From Megascapheus bottae (taxonomy: Eukaryota > Chordata > Mammalia > Rodentia > Geomyidae): a stretch of 64,000 nucleotides of DNA. The position numbers were made by a program, and so were the translations under genes. Positions 44,600-55,129 of this stretch are shown here, piece after piece (the first letter of the stretch is position 1; every line of letters starts with the position of its first letter). The DNA lies in the NCBI GenBank assembly GCA_024803745.1, contig JANJXV010000101.1, forward strand, positions 1,629,001 to 1,693,000, given 5' to 3'. The notes below the pieces were generated by a model that saw only the letters and a list, made by a program, of their open reading frames with translations, did no database searches and was not told the origin of the DNA.

Positions 44600-46340
44600 G
44601 ATGATAATTCTCTTCTAGGTCTTCATTTCATAAGCAGGGCCAATTTGACTCATTATCTCCCTGTCAGCACAAAGATAATGAAAACCAGATGTCATCACTG
44701 ACTTATCCCTGGCTCAGAACACAATCTGGGATGGAGAGAGAAAGTGAAGGGTGAATTCCCTGGTGGGCAAGCTGTTAACCTTGAAGACAAAATTCAAGGA
44801 TTCTGAGACACGCCCAGCCCTCACTAAAGGCTGTCCATCTCTGGCAGCTCCTGGGCAATTCGGGTAAGGACCACGGAAGCCAGGACACAAACAGTGCAGC
44901 CAAAAGAGCTTTGGATAAACAATATGATACGAGACACTATCAAATAACATATACAACACACACACAAGGGTAAAAAAAATCAAGTGCATCATGGAAGGGG
45001 TTGGGGGGGATTGTTTTTCTCCTATTAGCTTTGTTGATAAAATAAATAACTTTTGTTTTAAAGTGTGTTTGCTGTGCAAGTATCCTAAAGTTTCTTTCCA
45101 TCTTTTGAGTTCAGGATTCTTCAAAGATGGCACATGATCTTGTCCGCTATGCAGAGTAAGGGAACAGTGCTAAAAAGTCATTAATATCTTTGAGGGAGTA
45201 GATTTAGCAGGCGCTTGAAATGGCCTTTCAAGAGCTTGCCTTTCTTCTGTTCCCTCTCTCCTCTGTCTCTGGCTCTGTTTGTCTAGCTCTCTCATCATCA
45301 TCCTGTGGCAATACCTCAGGTGAGAAGACAACACTGCTGTTCTGACACTGAATGTCTTCATCCAGCCGAACATGCACCCAGGTCCCTGCCCTCCCCTCTT
45401 CCTCCCCCTGGCCAGAACACTTGATAGACCTCACAAGAGAAAAAAAAATGGTGTTCTTATTCAGCCGCTTGAAGTAGCCAGTCTCTTCCAAACCATTTCA
45501 TCCGTCACATCTTCTCGACTGTCAGAAAAAGACATATTGCAAACAATAGCAATTGTGTCCTTTGTGAGGGGGGAAAAATAAAAGAATTGTAAAGGTCTGT
45601 CCATATCCATGGGAACCTTTGTTGTCAAGGGCACTGCATGTTTTGGGGCCTCCTATCTCAGTGTTCCTGATGGGCTGCAGGGGAAAGGGTGGGCTCCAAC
45701 ATCACAGCTAGGTTCAGCGCAGAAGCAAGAGACAAGATGAAAAGGCCATCACAAATGAGGGAGTCTGGCCCATTTCTCTGAGCTGTGGAGTGCCAACTAC
45801 AGAAACATGGCAGACAGAAGTCATTCCTGAAGAAAATCACTACGGAAACTCTTGCACTCGTTCAATTGGGAGGGATCCATTCTCTCAACCAGATGGCATC
45901 TTTGGTTGTTTAAAGGGTGGCAAGCAGGATTCCACACAAAAATTTAATAACAATGCCTTTGGCCAGCAGCAATGAAAAGGGATTTTTTTTAATTTAAAGG
46001 GCTACTGGGTTAAGAAACTCACTTCCAGTGGGTTTGTTGCAATGGGGGAACTATGGCAGAACCTGGAATTTGGTCTACCTGACGTCCTCATGGGCTTCTG
46101 AGATAACACTTGTTTAGAAGAAGGGAAGGCCTGGCAGCCAAAGCTTCAGCTCTGTTGATGTCAGGTTTTCATGTGGCAACAGATTTCCCCATGGCAGTTC
46201 AAGGCCATTCAAGTCTTATTTTCAATCCAGTCCTTTGATTTTATTTTTCTCATCGATGCCCAGTGCATATGTCTGTAGCATGCTCACATGTGTGTGTGTA
46301 TATTTCTGCACACATACACAAAGAATTCATGCATGTGTGT
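44600..46340. other. Unique sequence, no gene seen
   Basis: The 139-codon minus-strand open stretch at 44714-45133 has no recognised domain. The part around 45860-45995 ('CCAGATGGCATCTTTGG', 'ATTTAATAACAATGCC') is motif-rich and may be conserved. Confidence 0.4.

Positions 46341-46342
<2 letters not shown>

Positions 46343-46372
<30 letters not shown>
46343..46372. repeat. AC dinucleotide microsatellite
   Basis: About 14-15 AC units, preceded by TG-rich sequence that gives weak hairpin potential. Confidence 0.93.
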
Positions 46373-46374
<2 letters not shown>

Positions 46375-46637
46375 AACCCTTGCACCTACAAGCACTCATA
46401 ATGTTCCCCTCTCTTGTTCCTCCCACCTCTGTACACATCAGCCTAACTTATAACTTCCATTTCAAGGCTGGACAACTTTCTTTGGTTCCCTAAAGCTACC
46501 CAGGTGGCAGGTAAGAAATATCCAAGAATTTGAGTTCCTAAAAGCTGTTCTCAGCCACCAGGACAGTTGGGGACTGGGTTTATCAATAGCCCAGGAAGCA
46601 AAAAATCAATGGCAAAGTGACAATAAACAACTACACA

Positions 46638-46760
46638 CACCTATCAAGCTGGCCAATCAGAGATACCTCTTCAAATGAGCTACAAATGATTGGCTTCAGG
46701 GAAGAACACGGGATATAAGCTGGACTAGTCAGACTTCTTTGTGGGTCTTCTAATTTGAAT
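46638..46760. repeat. Ancient dispersed module with CCAATCAGAG and TGATTGG cores
   Basis: 'CTGGCCAATCAGAGATACC' then 'AAATGATTGGCTTCAGGGA' and 'AAGCTGGACTAGTCAGAC' repeat the same theme twice. Related modules lie at 20060, 56690 and 62195. The layout matches an old mammalian repeat whose name I cannot assign. Confidence 0.5.
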
Positions 46761-46839
46761 ACAAGGAGTCGGGGTGGGGATTTCTTGCCAAACTGGTCAA
46801 ATAGAAATTTGATGTAGCCAGTCATAGGGAGCCTGAATT

Positions 46840-47300
46840 AAGAGATATAGAAAGACTCCCTGCCAATCCCCCCCAAAACTGTTCCTTCATCCCTCTTTCC
46901 TATATCCAGGTACTTCCTTTATGTACCTCTTTTTGCTTAAGCCTGTTTCAGATAGACTTGGTCACTTATAACTCCTGCAACCCCAGCAGGTTTTTCCAAG
47001 GAAAATGTTAAGCTTCTTTAGGCCGAACCACAGCGTCCTGTGCCAACGTATCTTTGTCCCAATAGGATATATTTAGAATTAAAGGATGGAAATTTATTTT
47101 GGGTATGGCCTCCCAGATTTATGGAGGTTGAGAAGCCCCACAGCCAGCCACCTGCAAACTGGAGAATAAGACAAACCAGTGCCAAAATTCTGTCCATGTA
47201 CAAAGAAAACAGCCCTTGTGTCCAAAAGCTGAATGTCCTCGACCAAGAAGAGAGAGAAAACAAAATCTCCCTTTCTTCCTTTTGTTCCTCTCCAGGGTCC
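46840..47300. other. Unique sequence, no gene seen
   Basis: Several overlapping open stretches of 70-98 codons at 47018-47336 on both strands without domains. No exon supported. Confidence 0.4.
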
Positions 47301-47304
47301 CTCT

Positions 47305-47490
47305 GTGGACTGAATAATGTTCACCCGCATGCATGAGAAAGGGTCTTCTTAAGTCAGTCCACTGATTTAAACTGGAATTGCCTCTGGAAAAACGTCCATA
47401 GACACATGTGGGAAGGATGCCATCTCATCTGACTTGGCGTGCCTATGGCCAGTAAAATTGATAATGAAGTTGATTGTCATATGTTGAAAA
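47305..47490 (-). mobile_element. Old ERVL-type LTR fragment, tentative
   Basis: In reverse orientation, 'CTTAAGTCAGTCCACTGATT', 'GCCTCTGGAAAAACGTCCAT', 'AGACACATG' and 'GGCCAGTAAAATTGATAATG' resemble the beginning of a common mammalian LTR ('...caacttgactgggcca...'). The family is not resolved. Confidence 0.4.
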
Positions 47491-49020
47491 GACCACAAAA
47501 ACACAGTGATTCACTAGCCAAACCTGGAAGAGATTGAAGCATGATGTAGCTGATGCCTAGAAGGAAGAGCTCGCTGTGTGGTAGATATTAGATTTGAGAA
47601 TGGTGATGAGAAGAAATGAACCACGGGAAGATCCAGAATATTCCAGGAGAGAGCTTGGAGGAGCAGAAAGAAAGCATGGTGGCTAGACAAGGGAGAAAGG
47701 CGCAAGGGTCCACATCAACTGGCTACATTTAAGCTCTATAGGAATCGTTCTCCAGTTCTCAGGGTCTCCCCTATCCTGGACCTCAGTTTCCCCGTGCTTG
47801 TATCAAAAAAGTTAAACTAGACAAAGAATAAGCACAACGCTGGTTCTATGGTTTGCATTTTCTGAAATCATAGGATTCAAATCCAGTTTCCTCCACTTAA
47901 GCCCTAAGAAAATACCCCCAGCATCATGTGTCACATTGCAAGCCCTGAGCGTGAGACGGTGAAAGACACAGCTTAAGCTAGGGGTTTTCAGTGTGTTCTC
48001 TCAGATATGCGGGTTTGTCTAAATGTAAACAAAGCAGTTTTTACAGGTAAGAGGCTAGATTTTTCTGACTCCAGGTTTTTCCAAGAATTTCAGATACACA
48101 AGGATGCTTGTAAAAAACAACTTCCTACCTGTGTTTTGAAAAGTACTCCCCTTTAAAAATAAAATGACAGGAAGTGCTCACTGTGAAGGTGTCGGGAGAA
48201 ACTAGTTAATTATCTCTCCCTTTCTCTGTCTCTCTTACCCTCTCCTCCCACCCTCTCTGAGATAGGATCTTGCATCTTTACTATCATGACCAAATACATT
48301 CTGCTTACAAAGCATGATGACAAAGAAGCAAAGCAGAACGTATTTGGTCCAAGAAGTAATAGAAGACAAAGATAAAAATCAACTGAAGACCTCTGCCCCT
48401 CTTTTTCTCTCACACACACACACCTCAAATACTCCCCTCAGATAGACCCAAGCACAACAGATGTACAACTGCTAATGATGCTCACTAACACAAGCTTCTA
48501 TTCAAAGGCTTTCAACCCAAGTATTGATGTGACACACCCCTGTTCACACATGCGTACATATTCTTATGTGTCTGAGTACATCTGTGAAAACCAAGCAAAT
48601 CTACTCAGGTGCTTACATCCAAATGCAAAACTTACATGTGCCTGCCCTAAGGAGCTCACATACTCACAAATGCACACATGATACAAACAAACCTATAACT
48701 TAACAGCAAAGTTGTGATTTGCATGCATCTAGGCTTGCCCTTAAATCCTGAGATACACAGACATCTGAAGACATGAGACAGGCCCACATACGTGAATACA
48801 TATTCAACTAGGGATGTAGACATACAATACACACAATCTCACTACCTCCTGGTACACACAACACACAGACACAATCACTGTACCAGCATGCATGCGTGTG
48901 CACACACACACACAAGTTCATATTGCTTCCTGAATGACCTAAACAACAGAAATATAATTATTAAAAGGTTAGGCATGCATTTTGCTTTTGCTTTGTGGCT
49001 TTTTTTCTGCTCTTAAACAG
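47490..49020. other. Unique sequence with short CT/CA runs, no gene seen
   Basis: Short simple sequences at about 48212-48250 (TCTC), 48405-48423 (CA) and 48899-48914 (CA). The 48480-48910 stretch is rich in ACACA-type words. No exon supported. Confidence 0.45.
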
Positions 49021-49260
49021 AAAAATCAATCATATCAAAGCGAGGGAAGTAGTAATAAAATAAGATGCAGGCTCCTTGAAACTAAAGGCCTGGTGTCCAT
49101 GTCTGTGAAGAAAAGGAGGCTGAGGTCGGGTTCTACCGGGAACTAACTGGCTGGGGGATGGGAGGGTTTCATCAATTTCTGGCCAGAGGGAGTCATTCGG
49201 TCCCACACCTTCATATTAATTGCATCTCACATTTGTGATTCCTTTTAACTTTTGGGAGGA
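49020..49260. promoter_or_regulatory. Candidate non-coding regulatory block
   Basis: Unique sequence with 'GTAGTAATAAAATAAG', 'TCATATTAATTGCATCTCAC' and several CpGs ('GGTCGGG', 'TACCGGG', 'TTCGGTC'). It has no repeat identity and no credible exon. Call based on motif content only. Confidence 0.22.
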
Positions 49261-49554
49261 GTGGAGGGGTGGAAGACTCTCTTTCAAGTCTGCATTCCCT
49301 TTGGATTCTCCCATCTCACACAGGGGTGAGGGGTGCAGTTGAAGAGGTCTGTGGTAGTACGTGCCTATCTGCAGTCTAAGACCTGCCGTACTGGGCTCCC
49401 TTCATTCCTTCACCCCCAAAACAACCCACATACTCCAAGAAGACATTTTGATTGACTCAGAAAATGGGTTGCAATTTGACCCAATGAGATGAGCAGCAAC
49501 TAACTGCTTACAGGAAGTGGGCTTTCTTGCTCTATGGGTAGCTCTGCCATAGTG

Positions 49555-49725
49555 TGAAGCCAGTCTGGGCAGGAGTGAGACTCTTACCTCAGATTAACCA
49601 CCAAAAAAAAAAAGCCAAAAGTGGAGATGTGGATCGAGTGGTAGAGTGCCAGGCTTCAGAAAAAAAAAAAGTTCAAGGACAGCACCCAGGCTCTCAATTC
49701 AAGCCTCAGGTCCAGCATGTATGCA
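49555..49725 (+). mobile_element. B1-like/ID-like composite SINE, 5'-truncated
   Basis: 'CCAGTCTGGGCAGGAGTGAG', 'TTACCTCAGATTAACCACC', A-run, 'GCCAAAAGTGGAGATGTGG', 'GACAGCACCCAGGCTCTC'. It starts within the B1-like arm. Its end adjoins the AC repeat at 49733, which may have grown from the tail. Confidence 0.78.
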
Positions 49726-49728
49726 TGT

Positions 49729-49732
<4 letters not shown>

Positions 49733-49776
<44 letters not shown>
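49733..49776. repeat. AC dinucleotide microsatellite
   Basis: About 22 pure AC units between two SINEs of opposite orientation. Confidence 0.97.
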
Positions 49777-49778
<2 letters not shown>

Positions 49779-49794
49779 AGTGAAACATTTTTTT

Positions 49795-49982
49795 TTGCCA
49801 GCCCTGGGCTTGAGCTCAGGGCCTGAGCACTGTCCTTGGACTTTCTCAAGGCTAGAGCTCTACCACTTGAGCCTCAGCACCACTTCCGGCTTTTTTTCTA
49901 TGTATGTGGTACCGAGGAATTGAACCCGGGTCTTCATGCATGCTAGGCAAGCACTTTAACCACTAGGCCAAACTCCCAGCCC
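49795..49982 (-). mobile_element. IDL-Geo-like dimeric SINE
   Basis: Reverse full-length copy close to the apparent consensus ('GCCAGCCCTGGGCTTGAGC' to 'AGGCCAAACTCCCAGCCC'). AACATTTTT before (49786) and after (49983) is a short target-site duplication. Confidence 0.88.
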
Positions 49983-49989
49983 AACATTT

Positions 49990-50460
49990 TTAATTCTCTA
50001 TTTTTATACAAAATAAACTTTTAATTCAGTAGAAGCTATATTTTAAATTCTGAGTGTAGGTCTCTTTCCTTGATGATGAACATACAGAGGGGTGTTGTCC
50101 CACATGTGAGTTCTTGGCCATGTTATCAGAGGGTAAAGAAACAATTCGATAAGCACTTTATCCTTAAACTATCACATCTAGTGCATTACACACATTTCCC
50201 ATGGATGATACTTGCAACCTCCCATGGGTTGGTGGAGACATCATTCCATCTTGAATCTCGGAGCGCTTGTAAAATCTCTCTTGCAGTTAAAGCAACCTGA
50301 ATTGGGTTTTCAACTCCCTCCAGGCATCAGATATCGGATATGAAATTGGTATTAACTCAGAACTAGGTTGAAAGTTTCCTTTTGAAACTTTCAAAAGAGA
50401 AGGAGATGCAAACTTGAAAACCCAGGTTTTTTTTTCACTGCCTCACCCTTAAGCAATCCC
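49990..50460. other. Unique sequence, no gene seen
   Basis: Includes a 'TTGAAAGTTTCCTTTTGAAACTTTCAAAAG' region (50369-50397) with a perfect inverted repeat, TTGAAAGTTTC/GAAACTTTCAA, separated by only a few bases. Confidence 0.5.
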
Positions 50461-50464
50461 AACC

Positions 50465-50545
50465 AGTTGGCTAGTGTTCGTTGTCATTTTACAGATGAGG
50501 AAACTGAGGCTCAGGAAGGTAGTTAGTAGAGGAAGCCACAACTTC
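50465..50545 (-). mobile_element. MIR fragment
   Basis: 'GTCATTTTACAGATGAGGAA' and 'ACTGAGGCTCAGGAAGGTAG' are close to the reversed MIR core. One of the best preserved MIR cores in the window. Confidence 0.75.
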
Positions 50546-50549
50546 TACC

Positions 50550-51085
50550 TCATTTTAATTCTAAAAAGGCATGATTTTCTTTTTTAACTTACTGTACCGG
50601 AGTCCATAAACAAACACCACACACCACAAGAAATGTGGAGTTCAGACAATAAGGAAGCGAACCAGAGGTGAAACCAAAGGCTCTCCTCTCTCACTGACTT
50701 CAACACACTGAACTCTCATGCTCCCTGAACCTTCTGGAGACTCCAGCCCATGCATGACCTCTTCCAGGCCAACTCCTTAACCTGAAGACCGCTCTTGAGG
50801 AATTGTGTGCTTCGTTTTGATGGGGGTACCCTCACTTGGTTCCTGGGGACATGGATGATAAGGAGATACAAATGCACCGATTTCAAATTCCAGCCCTCCC
50901 TCCTCCCCAGATCTCTCACCTTGCTTCACAGATGTTTACAAGATGCTGGACTAGTACAGAGTGGCAAGGGGTGGGGTGTGCCTCACCAGCTGCTGCTCAC
51001 ATAGGACATTTTTTTATTCCATAGAGAAATGCATTTAGGGGGTATATGAAGGGCCCTTCAAGTAATCTACATATACTAAGGGGTA
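50550..51085. other. Unique sequence, no gene seen
   Basis: No repeat or exon recognised. Confidence 0.4.
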
Positions 51086-51088
51086 TGA

Positions 51089-51137
51089 GTGTGCGTGCAT
51101 GCGTGTGTGTGCGTGCATGCGTGTGTGTGTATACACG
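51089..51137. repeat. 49-bp uninterrupted alternating purine/pyrimidine tract
   Basis: A perfect purine/pyrimidine alternation with CG steps. It contains the unit GTGCGTGCATGCGTGTGTGT at 51091-51110 and again at 51109-51128, then TGTATACACG. This has strong Z-DNA-forming potential. Confidence 0.92.
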
Positions 51138-51539
51138 AGTGTGTCATGGGGGTGGAAACTAATAGCAATAGAACATCTGGAGCCCTCAAAATGGTATTCT
51201 TGTTCTTAGTTATTTATTTGCCTCACAGTTGCTAGCTAGGTACTCAACTGCTGGGGTCATGCGTGCCTCCAGCTCATTCATGTGCTGGTTGCTGGTCAAC
51301 ATAGGGTCCTACATTAAGTCAGGGGCCTGCCCAAGTTGTGATACTCCACTGTGCACTTGCCTAGGGTCCCTGGCGATGAGAGGAAGTATCATACCCAGCT
51401 ACAGTGCTGAATAAGTGAGTGAATGAATGAATGAATCTCTACTGATGCTCAATGAAGGAAAACTGATGGTTTTAAAGCAAACCTAAATGGCTCAAATGGG
51501 GGTGCCAAATGTGTGCCACTGACTGAGATACTCAGGAAC

Positions 51540-51632
51540 TCTTTCCAATCTGGCTGGCCTTTTATAGCAATTTCCTGATCCCCGCCTCTTAAGTAGCTAA
51601 ATTTACAGGCATGAGCCATGCCCATCTCAAAA
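51540..51632 (-). mobile_element. B1-like SINE fragment
   Basis: 'CTGGCTGGCCTTTTATAGC', 'GCCTCTTAAGTAGCTAAATT', 'TACAGGCATGAGCCATGCCC' match the reversed B1-like arm. Confidence 0.62.
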
Positions 51633-51639
51633 TGGTGTT

Positions 51640-52120
51640 CTTAGTGTGTGATTGAGCCTAAGAAGACATCCAGGAAATAGCAAGGCTGAGATAATGTGGG
51701 CAGATAAAGGGGTTCAAGCGAGGGTCCCAATTCCCCAAGGCCAGGTACACTTACCAAAATACGATTCCAATAAAGGAGGATATTTGATTCCAACAAAAAA
51801 ATTGCCTTTGCTGTTCAGTGAGGTAAAACTGATTCTTTTAAACTGAAGTGGCTAGACGTGGGCTGCATCGTCAGCCCTTTGCCTTTGCCTTTATTCATTC
51901 ATCATTCACTTATTCAGAAACTTTTTTTTCCTGTACGTTAAATCTGTTCCTAGGAATAGAGACAAACTGCTAGCCCTGTAGCCATGTAATGATTTGGAAT
52001 GTTTGCAATGGTTTCAAATTATTTCATTGGGATTTTTATAAGCCAGGGAAGCTGTGTTCCAATGTCTAAAAAAGTAGGCAACAAAATCACATCGCATGAA
52101 TTTTAAAAGTTATTCCACCA
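51640..52120. other. Unique sequence, no gene seen
   Basis: Nothing coding supported. A TTCATTCATCATTCACTTATTC stretch near 51893 may be the last part of an L2 end, too short to call. Confidence 0.4.
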
Positions 52121-52129
52121 CTCATTCAC

Positions 52130-52275
52130 AAAGAGCCTCCATTTCCACATCTGCTAAGCAAGCAAATGAAAATTCCCCAGGGTGGTAGTAAGGATTAAAT
52201 AGTAAACAACAACCATTCAGTGTTAGCAGTGTGCTTAGTTATAATAAGTACTTAACTTTTAGTTATTACTACCCA
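52130..52275 (+). mobile_element. MIR element
   Basis: 'GCCTCCATTTCCACATCTGC', 'GGTGGTAGTAAGGATTAAAT', 'TTAGCAGTGTGCTTAG' and 'TAAGTACTTAACTTTTAG' follow the MIR 3' half in forward order. Confidence 0.68.
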
Positions 52276-52599
52276 CTAGAATATTCTACCTGAATACAAG
52301 TTGCTTCTCAGCACTTGGTCTAGAGTGACAAATGTTAGTCCTAACTCTCAAATACAAGCTCTTTATTTTCTAATGAGGAGCTTTGCTAAAAGAAAAAATA
52401 AAATGAAAAGAAATCCCATGGAAGGAAAAGTAACGGTTCTTCATTTAAATCTAGGAAAGCTTGATTAAGTCTCTTATAAGGCAGGAAAACAAAGGGCACA
52501 TGAGGATGAATAAGAATAAACCCAAAATGGCACATATTTTCTCTAGATCTTCATAGATGGATATGAGAAACTGCTAAGGACTGAGGCATTTTTATTTAT

Positions 52600-52790
52600 T
52601 TATTTTTTTATTGTAATTAGTAAAAGGGTTACATGATATTTGCCAGATAGAAGGTGCATTAATTCACATACATTGATACCCTTTCACATGTCTTGGTACC
52701 CATTTCTCTCCCCCCCCACACACCCCCTACCCGTCTTGGTTTTCCCCCCTTCCCTATCAAATTTCAAATATCCAAATACAAATAGGACTG
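52600..52790 (-). mobile_element. L1-type LINE 3' end
   Basis: The minus-strand A-tail (52591-52610 region, TTTATTTATTTATTTTTTTA on the + strand) precedes 'TTGTAATTAGTAAAAGGG', 'ATATTTGCCAGATAGAAGG', 'CACATGTCTTGGTACCC' and a C-rich stretch 'CCCCCCCCACACACCCCC'. The closest relative in the window is the 10216 copy. Confidence 0.66.
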
Positions 52791-53087
52791 AGGCATTTAC
52801 ACATAGACTAGAGCTTGAGACCCTTAGGGGAGGAACCCTAAGGTGTAACTTCTCTGAACACTATAGACACTTATTGAAATACTATTTAAGGAAATGGAAA
52901 CATGTTGTTGATATTGGTAGTGGTGGTACTGGTATTTGATTTTACTTTCATTTTTTCTGGGGGGAGTAGAGAGGGATTGTAAAAAGGGAGAGAGAGAGAA
53001 TGAGCAAATCCAACTATACTATTCAGTATACACTATGCGGAAAATGACCTATGAACTAGTGGGTGGGGATGGCAGGGGGAAACTGAG

Positions 53088-53229
53088 GAAAGGGGAGGAA
53101 AGGGAAGGGAAGGGAAGGGAAGGGAAGGGAAGGGAAGGGAAGGGAAGGGAAGGGAAGGGAAAGGAAGGGAAAGGAAAGGAAAGGAAAGGAAAGGAAAGGA
53201 AAGGAAAGGAAAGGAAAGGAAAGGAAAGG
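53088..53229. repeat. GGGAA to GGAAA pentanucleotide array
   Basis: About 12 GGGAA units (53101-53160), a short transition, and about 12 GGAAA units to 53229. All purine on the + strand. GGG runs spaced by AA meet the G3N(1-7) quadruplex rule many times over. The array is a mirror-type polypurine tract. The 105-codon open stretch here encodes a Gly/Lys/Glu string and is an artefact. Confidence 0.97.
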
Positions 53230-53420
53230 GCTGAGAATGTGGCCTGGTGGTAGAGTGCTGGCCTAACATGCACGAAACCCTGGGTTTGATAACTCAGTAC
53301 CACATCAACGGAAAAAGCCAGATGTTACTTTGTGGCTGCAGTGGTAACCTTGAGCACAAAGAGTCTCAAGGCCCAGGTCCTGAGTTCAAACCCAAGGACA
53401 GTCCCACAACTACTACTTGG
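53230..53420 (+). mobile_element. IDL-Geo-like dimeric SINE, diverged
   Basis: 'GGCTGAGAATGTGGCCTGG', 'GGTAGAGTGCTGGCCTAACA', 'CCTGGGTTTGATAACTCAG', 'AAAAGCCAGATGTTAC', 'CCTGAGTTCAAACCCAAGG'. It starts exactly where the pentanucleotide array stops, with no spacer. Confidence 0.75.
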
Positions 53421-53557
53421 CCACCGGGGTTAAGTTTTGAACACCACCTGACTCCAGAGTTTTGTGTTCCACCCTGGGCACCAATTCTTCGAATCTTAAT
53501 TAAATGGTTGTAAATCTGTCAGGGAAGCAAATCACGTGGCCTTCGGCACAATGCCGA

Positions 53558-53622
53558 AACGACACCTGACACATAGTAGATGTCTAAGACACAATGAATG
53601 AGTGAATGAATGAAATACAGAC
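53558..53622 (+). mobile_element. L2 LINE 3' terminal fragment
   Basis: 'CACCTGACACATAGTAGATG' then 'AATGAATGAGTGAATGAATG' is the L2 3' terminus with its characteristic TGAATGAA-type repeat tail. Confidence 0.62.
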
Positions 53623-53799
53623 TCCACGAGTACTTCTTCCTCCTCCTCTACGACCTCTAAGGAAGTAGTGAGGCTTGGATTCTCATGCCTTCTCTTTGAA
53701 TCTGAATTTTCTTTTGTTCTTTGCATCCAATCTGTCCAAATGACATGCAAGCGTGGCTCCGTCCGTGAAGAATTCAGATCCTTAGATTTTAAAACAAAC

Positions 53800-54100
53800 A
53801 CTGTCTCCCCTAAATCACTGCAATGGATTTGCCTGGGAAAGCGTGTGTCAGAGGGGTCCTTTGCCCCCTTTGTGACCGCTACGGCCATGAGAAAGCTTCA
53901 CTGGTGATTACAGGATATTTGAGCCCTGGGATTATCTGGTGATTAGACTCCTTCTGGTGGCAAAGCTGTCTCCTAACAAGATTAATTTGGGGGCAACAAG
54001 AGGGTAATTATTAATGTATCCGGAAGGCGGCTCCAAGCACTGTTTCCCCAATGAGAGCAGATCTTTGTTTATTTATAGCTTCCTCTCAGGAGGAACATGG
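53800..54100. promoter_or_regulatory. Candidate regulatory block with clustered GATTA and TAATTA sites
   Basis: Three GATTA cores lie within 40 bp (53906-53910, 53930-53934, 53941-53945), followed by ATTAATT at 53981-53987 and TAATTATTAATG from 54005. GATTA is the K50 homeodomain (Otx/Pitx/Crx/Gsc class) core; TAATTA is the general homeodomain core. The block is non-repetitive and lacks a credible exon. Regulatory function is inferred from clustering alone. Confidence 0.35.
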
Positions 54101-54103
54101 TAC

Positions 54104-54165
54104 AGGGAGAGGGAGGGAGGGAGGGAGGGAGAGAGGAAGAGACAGAGAGAGAGAGAGAGAGAACA
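54104..54165. repeat. GGGA/GA purine tract
   Basis: GGGA units at 54105-54130 are quadruplex-compatible (G3 runs spaced by single A), then GA repeats to about 54163. Confidence 0.94.
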
Positions 54166-54169
54166 CCAG

Positions 54170-55125
54170 ACCAAGGTGCACTCACAGAACTTGGAGGATA
54201 ATTGATTGCTTCAAGTTCAAGGACTTTTGCAGTAAGCAAGAGCCTTTCAGACTCCCAGCATCCTCTGCTCAAGCAGTAGGCCAATGACAAAAGATCCACC
54301 ATGAGCCCCCTGCCCGTGTCCCCTCCACCACTGCCTCCTTATGGACTTCCCCACTCTGTCCCCCTATCTCTATCTCCCCCCTCTGCCTCCATCTCTTGGC
54401 TCTTGTCCTGTCTACCACACCATGGCTGGAAAGACTTTGGGAAAAAAAAAAACAACAGACACACCATGCATCTCCTCTCCAATGACCAGCTCCCATTGCA
54501 ATCAGAACAAAGCCTGATCCCCAGGAAACCACAAAGCCCTACTGGGCATGGCCCCCAATATTTCCTCAACCTTATCTCCTCTCCCACTGCAACCCACTTC
54601 CCTCCTGCTCTGCCAGACCAGTCACCAGCAGCAACTAAACACAAAGAGCAACGCACACAGCACCCTTTTAAGCACGGCCATCCTTCGTTTGTCCTGCTTT
54701 GCTTTCCCTCTTAACACAGGCTGGCACGCCGAGTGGCTGCCTCTTCTGAGTGTTCTGTACAGGACTTCACAAACTCTCAGTAAGCCAGTCCTGAGCCATT
54801 CCTTGTAGGAGGATTCCCTCCCTGCCCCTGGCTGCAGAATTTTGTTCAGCCAATCAATACATAACCTTGTTTATTGTGTGTTGCTCTTTAAAGACCTTTT
54901 ATCTAATACACTGTGATTCATGAACGTTGAACTGTGGTTGGCAGCCACATAACTCAGGGCTGAACGAAGCTTATCTTGCATTTCAGCACTGTGTCAGGGA
55001 AACTTGAAACAGTAAGCTCATGGACAGAAAACACAGGGAAGGCGAGCATCACAGTCCGGTCACATGTGTCTAAGGGTGGGCAAAGAAAAGGATGAAAGGC
55101 GAGTGTCCCTGACTCCCTCCTGGAC
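54170..55125. other. Unique sequence, no gene seen
   Basis: Both strands are open for 100-137 codons at 54301-54714; the plus version is Pro/Ser-rich with no domain. No splice-flanked exon is apparent. Confidence 0.4.
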
Positions 55126-55129
55126 TTTG

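Noticed and set aside
52640..52939. Protein-like similarity between the open stretches at 52640 (+) and 11600 (-), both starting MPDRR
   Set aside because: The shared start comes from the antisense of the L1-type 3' end (GCCAGATAGAAGG), not from a gene family.
52936..53303. Open stretches of 78-105 codons over the GGGAA/GGAAA array
   Set aside because: Low-complexity translation of a pentanucleotide repeat.
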